64,000 nucleotides of DNA from Sterolibacterium sp. (GTDB lineage Bacteria; Pseudomonadota; Gammaproteobacteria; Burkholderiales; Rhodocyclaceae). This document shows positions 57,963 through 64,000 of this stretch, piece after piece; the stretch's first letter is position 1, and every line of letters begins with the position of its first letter. A program made the position numbers and the translations under genes. The notes under the pieces were generated by a model. The model did not search any database. It saw nothing but the letters and a program-made list of their open reading frames with translations, and had not been told where the DNA came from. The DNA lies in contig JAQTOA010000011.1 in NCBI GenBank assembly GCA_028713555.1, forward strand, positions 62,001 to 126,000. The letters run 5' to 3'.

Positions 57963-59702
57963 ATGAGCGCCATCAAAAGCAAACATCCGAAAACCCCACT
58001 TACGCCTCAAGCAACCTGGAGTGCCATGAATCAGGCGTTGGAAGCCAATGTCGACCCGATGGGCATGGCCACGCCGCTGCTGCATGCGCAATTGGCCTGG
58101 CTGTCCCATCCCCAGGAACTGGCCGAAGAGCTGGGCAGGTTCTCCACGAACTTGATGATGCTGCAATGGCATTCGTGGCAACGTGCACTGGGCATTCAAA
58201 GCGAAGATCTGGTCAAGCCACACCAGGACGACACGCGCTTTAGCGATCCGCAGTGGCAGGATACCGCCAGTTGGGATATCGCCAAGGAGTGGTACCTGCT
58301 ATTTACCCATCAGATGCAGGACATGCTCTATAAAACCCCAGGGTTATCGAGTAAAGATCGCCGCCGTGCCGCATTCTGGTGGCGCAAATGGCTCAACGCC
58401 ATGGCGCCCACCAATTTCCTGTGGACCAATCCGGTGGCCATCCGCAAGGCGGTCGAGAGCAATGGCGAGAGCCTGGTTCGCGGCATGCGGAATTTCCTGG
58501 CCGATCTCAAAGCCGGTTCGGTGCGCATGACCAATCCCGACGATTTCATGGTCGGGGTGAATCTCGCCACAACGCCGGGTAAGGTGGTATTCAGAAATCG
58601 TCTGCTTGAAGTGCTGCATTACTCGCCAAGCGTGGAGAAGAATTACGAAAAGCCGATCGTCATTGTCACACCATGGATCAACAAATATTACGTGCTCGAT
58701 CTCAATCCAAAAAAGAGCATGGTCAAGTTCCTGCTCGATCAGGGCTATTCCGTTTTCATCACCAGCTGGAAAAATCCGGATGAGGGCATGCGCGACGTCA
58801 GCTTCGCCGATTACATCACTGAAGGGATCGGCGCCATCGTTGAAACCGCCTGCGCCATCAGCGGCGCCAAGCAGGTGCAGGCAGTCGGTTACTGCATCGG
58901 CGGTGCCGCGCTAGCCACCTACATGGCTTGGGCCAATCGCCACTACCCGGTCGGGAAAGTACCCGTCGCAAGCCTGACTTTGTTTACCACCCTGGTCGAT
59001 TACCACAAGCCGGGCGACATCGAAGTGTTTCTCGATGAAAACAGCTTCAAATGGCTGTCGAAGAATATGGCCGAGAAAGGGTTCCTGGACGGCAAGGAAA
59101 TGGCCAGCGCCTTTCGTTTGCTGCGTTCCAACAGCCTGATCTGGCATTATGTGGTACACGGTTACCTGTACGGAGAAACGCCGCCGCCATTCGACGTGCT
59201 GTTCTGGAACATGGACACCACGCGCATGCCGGCGGCGATGCATCAGTGGTATCTGCGCGAGTTTTATCTCGACAACAAACTGATTAAGAAAGACGCCCTG
59301 ACGGTCGCCGGCGAGAAAATTGATCTGGAAAGGATAGTCCAACCGATCTATGCGGTCGGCGCCGAGGACGATCATGTCGCGCCCTGGCTACAGACCTTTC
59401 GCATCAACAACCTGGTTTCCGGGCCAAAGCGCTATGTGCTTTCCAGTTCCGGCCACATTTTGGGCATTGTCAATCCGGTGGTGAAGCCGCCCAAGCGGGA
59501 ATTCTGGGTAGCTGACGCCGAACGCCACGATTCCCCGGAAAGTTGGCGCGAACGAGCGGAGCATTATGCCGGCAGCTGGTGGGAAGACTGGATGGCTTGG
59601 CTCAAGCCCCAGTCCGGAAGACTGGTGAAATCCGGCCCGGTCGCCACCAGCGAGTACCCGGCGCTTGCCGATGCACCGGGAAGCTATGTCCTGGAAACTT
59701 GA
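57963..59702 (+). CDS. phaC: Class I poly(3-hydroxyalkanoate) synthase
   Basis: A 579-residue protein. The lipase-like box GYCIGG holds catalytic Cys311; Asp470 (GAEDDHVAPW) and His498 (SSGHILG) complete the triad. The N-terminal domain and conserved TPWINKYYVLDLNPKKSMVK are typical of class I PhaC. It makes storage polyester from hydroxyacyl-CoA. It is 21 bp after the MBL gene, likely in one transcript; no phaA/phaB/phaR neighbours are in view. Confidence 0.94.
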   Translation: MSAIKSKHPKTPLTPQATWSAMNQALEANVDPMGMATPLLHAQLAWLSHPQELAEELGRFSTNLMMLQWHSWQRALGIQSEDLVKPHQDDTRFSDPQWQDTASWDIAKEWYLLFTHQMQDMLYKTPGLSSKDRRRAAFWWRKWLNAMAPTNFLWTNPVAIRKAVESNGESLVRGMRNFLADLKAGSVRMTNPDDFMVGVNLATTPGKVVFRNRLLEVLHYSPSVEKNYEKPIVIVTPWINKYYVLDLNPKKSMVKFLLDQGYSVFITSWKNPDEGMRDVSFADYITEGIGAIVETACAISGAKQVQAVGYCIGGAALATYMAWANRHYPVGKVPVASLTLFTTLVDYHKPGDIEVFLDENSFKWLSKNMAEKGFLDGKEMASAFRLLRSNSLIWHYVVHGYLYGETPPPFDVLFWNMDTTRMPAAMHQWYLREFYLDNKLIKKDALTVAGEKIDLERIVQPIYAVGAEDDHVAPWLQTFRINNLVSGPKRYVLSSSGHILGIVNPVVKPPKREFWVADAERHDSPESWRERAEHYAGSWWEDWMAWLKPQSGRLVKSGPVATSEYPALADAPGSYVLET

Positions 59703-59785
59703 TCCGGAAAATCTTGATGGCCGTCAAGGTGATGTCTACGTCGATTCATAAAAATAGCCTCACTTTCTTTTTGGGACAGAACGCC

Positions 59786-60232
59786 ATGCCAACGATCAGT
59801 CAAACCCTGCCGGCGCATCACAAGCACTGCGACGACCTTTTTTCCGCGGCCGAGGAAGCAGCTCAGCGCGGCCAATGGAAAACTTGCAGCGAAGCCACTG
59901 GTCGGTATATGCAAACCATGCTGGCGCATTTCGACGCCGAAGAATCCTTGTTGTTCCCGGCCTTCGAGAACGCTACCGGCATGACCAGTGGTCCCACCCA
60001 AATGATGCGGATCGAACATGACCAGATGCGCAATCTGCTCGGACAACTTGAAGTCGCGCAGAAGGCGCAGGATGCGGATACGTTCTCCGGCGTTGCCGAA
60101 ACCCTGCTGATCCTGATGCAGCAGCACAATATGAAGGAAGAGAATATTCTCTACCCAATGTGCGATCAGACGCTGGGCGCGCAAGTGGAACAGTTGTCCG
60201 CGCAACTCAGCGCACGCTTGGCAGAAGCATAA
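59786..60232 (+). CDS. Hemerythrin HHE domain protein
   Basis: A 148-residue protein with the HHE pattern: LPAHHKHCDDLF, LAHFDAEESLLFPAFE, RIEHDQMRNLL and QQHNMKEENILYP, giving five His and two Glu for a di-iron site. Likely O2 or NO binding or repair of iron centres (YtfE-like). The start at 59786 is chosen because upstream residues are not conserved. It overlaps the next gene by one base. Confidence 0.9.
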   Translation: MPTISQTLPAHHKHCDDLFSAAEEAAQRGQWKTCSEATGRYMQTMLAHFDAEESLLFPAFENATGMTSGPTQMMRIEHDQMRNLLGQLEVAQKAQDADTFSGVAETLLILMQQHNMKEENILYPMCDQTLGAQVEQLSAQLSARLAEA

Positions 60233-60453
60233 TGGCCGAGCCACGCGTGATCGATGGCCGCGAGCTGGAACCGCCCGAGCCACTAGAACTGACCTTGATG
60301 GCGCTGGAGCAGATGGGACCGGGCGAAGAGTTGATCTTGCTTGTGTATTGCGAGCCCGTGCCGCTGTATTCGGTGCTTGACCGCAATGGCTATCGCCACA
60401 GCAGCAAGATGCGCGAGGATGGAACCAACGAGATAAGCATAACCAAGCCATAA
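60232..60453 (+). CDS. DUF2249 (TusA-like fold) small protein
   Basis: A 73-residue protein (VIDGRELEPPEPLELTLMAL, LLVYCEPVPLYSVLDRNGY) of the DUF2249 family. These occur beside hemerythrins, Dnr and NnrS in denitrification and NO-response loci. Exact role unknown. The start overlaps the hemerythrin stop codon (TAATG). Confidence 0.85.
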   Translation: MAEPRVIDGRELEPPEPLELTLMALEQMGPGEELILLVYCEPVPLYSVLDRNGYRHSSKMREDGTNEISITKP

Positions 60454-60506
60454 CCTGAATTTCCAGCTTATCGCGGTTAACTTTAAGCTCGAAACTGCCG
60501 ATTTCC

Positions 60507-61820
60507 ATGCTACCCATTCTGTCCTTCGAGCAGGCGCCGCCGATCTCGGTGCCATACCGCTTCTTCCTGACCGCGCCGCTGTTCGGCATCGTCGCCGGGC
60601 TAATCCTGACCTGGTACGGACCGGCGGCGCTGTTGTCGCGCTGGTCGTCTGGCGCTTTGGCGATGACGCATTTGATCGTCGTCGATTTTATGCTGCAAGC
60701 CATGTGCGGCGCACTGCTGCAATTCGTCGCAGTGGTGGCCGGCGCCAACATCTGGCGGCCACGGCTAGTAGCGACGGTGGTGCATCCCCTGATCACCACC
60801 GGAGCGGTGCTTCTGGCTTCGGCTTTTGTTCTGGAATGGCCACCGCTGTTCCTGATGGCCGCCGCAACCTTTGCGATCTCCCTCGGTTTTTTCCTGACCG
60901 TCATGGCATTCGCCTTGCTGCTCACCCCGGCGCGCGGCATGACTATCCACGTCTTGCGCCTGGCTATATTTGGCCTGTTGGTCACCTTGGTGCTGGGTGT
61001 GATCCTGGCTTGTGTCCTGGGTTTGCAGCAGACCGGATTTCCGTTGCTGATGTTCGTCAATGTACATGTCGCCTGGGGGCTGGGAGGATGGGCGTTGATG
61101 CTGGTGATCGGCGTTTCTTTCCTGGTCGTGCCGATGTTTCAACTGACTCCGGCTTATCCAGTCTGGCTGACGCGCGTCTTGCCATTGGGATTGTTGCTGG
61201 TGTTAAGCGTGTGGTCCATGCATCTGATCGCGGCGAATGGTGAGGCGCAGGCATGGCAGTCCGCCGTGGGGTTCGCGGGAATGTTGTTGGCCGGGCTGTA
61301 CGCCATCACGACACTCTGGTTGCAGTTGCGGCGGCGGCGACGCCTAACCGATGTCACCTTCTTTTACTGGCGTGTCGCCATGCTGGCGTTACTGGGTTAT
61401 GCGCTTTCCTGGGGATTATTCGCGGCCCTGCCGCAACTCGGTAGCCACCCACGCGCGCCGCTCTGGCTTGGGGTCCTGATACTGCCAGGAGTATTCCTGT
61501 CGATCATCATCGGGATGCTCTACAAGATCATGCCATTCCTCAACTGGCTGCATTTGCAGCGGATAGTCAGCGCTAAAACACCACCGCCCAACATGAAGCA
61601 GATGATTCCCGAGAAGGCGATGCGCGGTCAGATGACAATGCATTTCGCCGCCTTGGCGCTGCTCCTTGCGGCTGTGTTGTGGCCGCCGCTGGCGCCCGCG
61701 GCCGGAATGGTTTTTGCGGCTTCCTGTATTTGGCTGGAGTGGAACCTGATCGGCGCCGTGCGTATCTACAAACGTTTCAAAGTTCAAATTCTCGCAGACG
61801 CCGCAAGTCGTGAATCGTAA
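60507..61820 (+). CDS. Polytopic membrane protein, NnrS/heme-copper-oxidase-like topology
   Basis: A 437-residue protein with about 12 membrane helices. Conserved-looking His residues occur in helices (AMTHLIVVDF, TVVHPLITTG, NVHVAWGLGGW, TMHFAALALL), reminiscent of heme-binding membrane proteins such as NnrS or CcoN relatives. The context (hemerythrin, DUF2249, Dnr-like regulator) favours a role in NO or O2 metabolism. The family cannot be named with certainty. Its 3' end overlaps the convergent regulator gene by 44 bp. Confidence 0.75.
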   Translation: MLPILSFEQAPPISVPYRFFLTAPLFGIVAGLILTWYGPAALLSRWSSGALAMTHLIVVDFMLQAMCGALLQFVAVVAGANIWRPRLVATVVHPLITTGAVLLASAFVLEWPPLFLMAAATFAISLGFFLTVMAFALLLTPARGMTIHVLRLAIFGLLVTLVLGVILACVLGLQQTGFPLLMFVNVHVAWGLGGWALMLVIGVSFLVVPMFQLTPAYPVWLTRVLPLGLLLVLSVWSMHLIAANGEAQAWQSAVGFAGMLLAGLYAITTLWLQLRRRRRLTDVTFFYWRVAMLALLGYALSWGLFAALPQLGSHPRAPLWLGVLILPGVFLSIIIGMLYKIMPFLNWLHLQRIVSAKTPPPNMKQMIPEKAMRGQMTMHFAALALLLAAVLWPPLAPAAGMVFAASCIWLEWNLIGAVRIYKRFKVQILADAASRES

Positions 61821-62532
61821 TTCGCTTGCCATGCACCGTGATGAGCTGCGCTTCGGCAAGATCACGAAAAATCCGCGAGAGGGTTTCTGGGGTTAGATTC
61901 AGGCGTGAGGCGATCACCTGTTTGGAGGTAGGGAGAGTGGTTGTCTTCTCCCCGTCACCCGGATTTTCATATTCGTAAAGCTGCAACAGGTAGCCGATTA
62001 CGCGCTGGGTGCTGGAGTGCAGTGAGTAAGATTCGACATCATCCATCAGCGCGTGCAGGCGCTGCGACAAGCCGGCTAGCATGCGGCGGGCGAACGAAGT
62101 GTCGCGCTCCAGAAGATCGACCATGGCGCTTCTGGATATCTGCAGGAGTAGCGAATCGGTAAGTGATTCGGCGAAAACCGGATAGGGACGGTCCAGAAAC
62201 ATCAGCGCTTCGCCGAAGCTCTGCCTGGGACCGATGATGTTAACCACTTTTTCATTGCCCTGGCTGGAGGGAAAGGCAAGTTTAATCTGGCCGAATACGA
62301 TGACAAAGAGGCCCTGCGGCGGATCTCCTTTCTGAAACAGCATTTCGCCCTTGGCCAAACGCTTCTCGCGCGTGCCAGCGGCAACATGGCCGAGTTGCTC
62401 AGGCGACAGTTCGAGAAATAGGGGCAAGCGCGCGAGAATTTGCGGGATGTCTAATGCTCGCTCTTGGTTCTGGAGTACCAGTGCCCGATTCTGGGTCTGG
62501 GGTACGAGGTGCTCGTTATTTTCGGGGTGCAT
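61777..62532 (-). CDS. Crp/Fnr-family regulator, Dnr-like
   Basis: A 251-residue protein with the cyclic-nucleotide-binding-type sensor domain (MLFQKGDPPQGLFVIVFGQI) and a C-terminal HTH with recognition helix LTPETLSRIFRDL (E-T-L-S-R, Fnr-box type). It lacks the N-terminal cluster cysteines, as in Dnr/NarR/Nnr regulators that sense NO via heme. Location beside hemerythrin and DUF2249 supports NO or nitrate response. Confidence 0.88.
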   Translation of the reverse strand: MHPENNEHLVPQTQNRALVLQNQERALDIPQILARLPLFLELSPEQLGHVAAGTREKRLAKGEMLFQKGDPPQGLFVIVFGQIKLAFPSSQGNEKVVNIIGPRQSFGEALMFLDRPYPVFAESLTDSLLLQISRSAMVDLLERDTSFARRMLAGLSQRLHALMDDVESYSLHSSTQRVIGYLLQLYEYENPGDGEKTTTLPTSKQVIASRLNLTPETLSRIFRDLAEAQLITVHGKRITIHDLRRLREFEL

Positions 62533-62585
62533 GGTGTCGGTTCATGCCGACTCTATCCGGAGGCGGACACACTTCCGTAGGTGGC

Positions 62586-63347
62586 TTAGTTCGGCTGATG
62601 GTTGAGCAACTGCTTCAAACCGGCGTGATTAAGAATGACGATGTGTTTCTGCTGAACGCTGATCAGTCCGTCTTCCTGGAAGTGGGAGAAGGCTCGGCTG
62701 ACGGTTTCGAGTTTCAGCCCCAGGTAGGATCCAATCTCGTCGCGCGTCATGCGCAGATGAAACTCGGCGGGCGAATAACCGCGCGCGGTAAACCGCTGCG
62801 AAAGGTTAAGCAGGAAGGCTGCCAGTCGCTCCTCCGCACGCATGGTGCCGAGCAGCATCATGACGCCATGATCGCGGACAATCTCGCGGCTCATCACTTT
62901 ATGGAAGTGGTGTTGCAAGGTCTCGATTTCGCGGGAAAGTTGTTCGAGTTGGGAAAAAGGAATGACACAAACTTCGCTGTCTTCCAAGGCGACCGCATTA
63001 CAAGTGTGGGTTTCACCGCTGATGCCATCCATACCGAGGATTTCTCCGGCCATCTGGAAGCCGGTCACCTGGTTTCGACCATCTTCGAGCAACACGTCGG
63101 TCTTGAAAAAGCCGCTTCTGATGGCATAGATTGCCTCGAAGTCCTCGCCGGCGTGGTAGAGGTTCTGCTGACGCTTGATGCGCCGCCGCGCACCTACGGC
63201 GCTGTCGAGTTGCTCGATCTCGGGTTCCGATAAACCATAAGGCAGACAAAGCTCGCGCAGGTTGCACTGCGAGCAAGCCGCCTTGAGAGTGGTTAACGTC
63301 AATGGAATGATATGTTTCTCGGGTTTGTGCACTTCGGAATCAGCCAT
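62586..63347 (-). CDS. fnr: Fnr/Anr oxygen-responsive transcription regulator
   Basis: A 253-residue protein if begun at [11 protein letters not shown]. Cluster ligands C25, C28, C34 ([11 protein letters not shown]) and C127 (SEVCVIPF) match Fnr. The recognition helix [12 protein letters not shown] has the canonical E-T-V-S-R. An upstream ATG at 63371 would place the Fnr box TTGATCTGTGTCAA inside the gene, so the shorter start is favoured. It is divergent from hemN and probably autoregulated. Confidence 0.93.
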   Translation of the reverse strand: MADSEVHKPEKHIIPLTLTTLKAACSQCNLRELCLPYGLSEPEIEQLDSAVGARRRIKRQQNLYHAGEDFEAIYAIRSGFFKTDVLLEDGRNQVTGFQMAGEILGMDGISGETHTCNAVALEDSEVCVIPFSQLEQLSREIETLQHHFHKVMSREIVRDHGVMMLLGTMRAEERLAAFLLNLSQRFTARGYSPAEFHLRMTRDEIGSYLGLKLETVSRAFSHFQEDGLISVQQKHIVILNHAGLKQLLNHQPN

Positions 63348-63357
63348 GGGCAGCTGT

Positions 63358-63371
63358 TTGATCTGTGTCAA
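63358..63371. promoter_or_regulatory. Fnr box between fnr and hemN
   Basis: TTGATCTGTGTCAA differs from TTGAT-N4-ATCAA at one base. Its centre lies 83 bp before the hemN start and 17 bp before the fnr start, so it could activate hemN and repress fnr. Confidence 0.7.
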
Positions 63372-63447
63372 TGCGAATTGTACATGGTTACGGCATCTTA
63401 GCGCTTGGTGCGCTGGCCGCCAGGCTTTATTGTCCCTATTGTTGCAG

Positions 63448-64000
63448 ATGCTTACAACTTACCAAGAGCTGATCTTTGATCCGCAACTGATTCGCCGCTT
63501 CGACGTCAATGGCCCGCGGTATACGTCCTATCCCACGGCGGATCGCTTCGTCGAAGCCTTCGATGCGGAAGACTATCGCATGTGGCTCGGTCGACGCACC
63601 ATAGGGGGAATCAGCCGGCCCTTGTCATTATACTTCCATATCCCGTTCTGCAATACCATCTGCTATTACTGTGCCTGCAACAAGATCATCACCAAGGATC
63701 ACGGCCGTTCCGCCAAGTACCTGAAGTATCTTGGCAAGGAATTGGCGATGCAGGCAGAAGCGCTGGAAGGGTCGCATGAGGTGGTGCAATTGCACTGGGG
63801 TGGCGGCACCCCGACCTTCCTTTCGCAGGAAGAAATGCGCCGGCTGATGGACATGACCCGCGAACATTTTCACCTGATACCGAATGGCGAATACTCAATC
63901 GAGGTTGATCCGCGCAAGGTCGATGCCGGGACGGTTGCCCTGCTCGGCGAGCTCGGCTTCAATCGCATGAGTATCGGTGTGCAGGACTTCGATCCGGCCG
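63448..64000 (+). CDS. hemN: Oxygen-independent coproporphyrinogen III oxidase, N-terminal part (3' truncated by window edge)
   Basis: Begins [20 protein letters not shown] and runs open to the window end (184 codons). The radical-SAM cluster motif [13 protein letters not shown] (C-x3-C-x2-C, plus the extra C-x-C Cys of HemN) follows YFHIPF, and the GGGTPTFLS motif that binds SAM comes next. It decarboxylates coproporphyrinogen III without O2, supplying heme for bd and cbb3 oxidases under low oxygen. An Fnr box lies upstream. E. coli HemN is 457 residues, so more than half lies outside. Confidence 0.96.
   Translation, partial: MLTTYQELIFDPQLIRRFDVNGPRYTSYPTADRFVEAFDAEDYRMWLGRRTIGGISRPLSLYFHIPFCNTICYYCACNKIITKDHGRSAKYLKYLGKELAMQAEALEGSHEVVQLHWGGGTPTFLSQEEMRRLMDMTREHFHLIPNGEYSIEVDPRKVDAGTVALLGELGFNRMSIGVQDFDPA

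Noticed and set aside
1..64000. CRISPR arrays and insertion sequences
   Set aside because: No regularly spaced direct repeats with unique spacers were seen, and no IS-type transposase other than MuA was found.

Overview
The window looks like a betaproteobacterial chromosome, with a Rhodocyclales-type facultative denitrifier or PHA accumulator as the best guess. This rests on gene content only: GC-rich DNA, a PilY1-type pilus protein, class I PHA synthase, cbb3 and bd terminal oxidases, three Crp/Fnr regulators and anaerobic HemN. No 16S rRNA or other taxonomic marker is present.

Layout. (1) Bases 1-2086 hold the 3' part of a pilY1-like gene and a tRNA-Thr(CGT) with its own promoter and terminator. 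(2) Bases 2092-35732 are a Mu-like transposable prophage of about 33.6 kb. It is bounded by 5-bp ACCAC target duplications, starts and ends with TG...CA, and carries an identical CGTTTTGGCAC motif at base 15 from each end. It lies between the tRNA terminator and the 3' end of rnfB. Nearly all its genes read on the minus strand, so its left (regulatory) end is at high coordinates: repressor (plus strand), operator repeats, Ner-like protein, MuA, MuB, early genes, Gam, a diversity-generating retroelement, GemA, Mor, lysis genes, terminase, portal, head genes, a cargo island, capsid, tail tube, tail chaperones with a -1 frameshift site, and tape measure. The tape measure runs directly into a decapitated DNA methyltransferase, so a deletion appears to have removed the tail-tip and fibre region; the prophage is probably defective for virions. 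(3) Bases 35749-42380 (minus) are apbE-rnfCDGEAB, an ion-translocating ferredoxin:NAD oxidoreductase in the gene order known from clostridia and acetogens. (4) Bases 42588-55959 (plus) are a microaerobic respiration cluster: ccoI-ccoS, an Rrf2 regulator, an unusual Fnr, cydP-cydAB-cydX, ccoNOQP, ccoG-fixH. (5) Bases 55950-64000 hold uspA, an MBL-fold RNase, phaC, a hemerythrin, a DUF2249 protein, a polytopic membrane protein, a Dnr-like regulator, a canonical Fnr and the 5' part of hemN.

Most striking element. In the prophage early operon a complete diversity-generating retroelement (bases 24856-27772) has two target genes, an Avd-type accessory gene, a 108-bp template repeat rich in AAC codons, and a reverse transcriptase with YVDD. 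The two variable repeats differ from the template at 16 and 14 positions respectively, all of them adenines of the template. The targets are small proteins without signal peptides encoded among early genes, not tail fibres.

How the host genes fit together. The cyd and cco promoters share a 39-bp block containing a TGAC-N4-GTCA dyad, followed by nested GATATC/AGGATAT palindromes. The neighbouring Fnr keeps its four cluster cysteines but has Ile where the recognition helix normally has Ser. Conventional Fnr boxes precede ccoI, the MBL RNase and uspA pair, and hemN/fnr. The picture is an oxygen- and possibly NO-responsive respiratory island next to an Rnf complex and its flavin-attaching enzyme.
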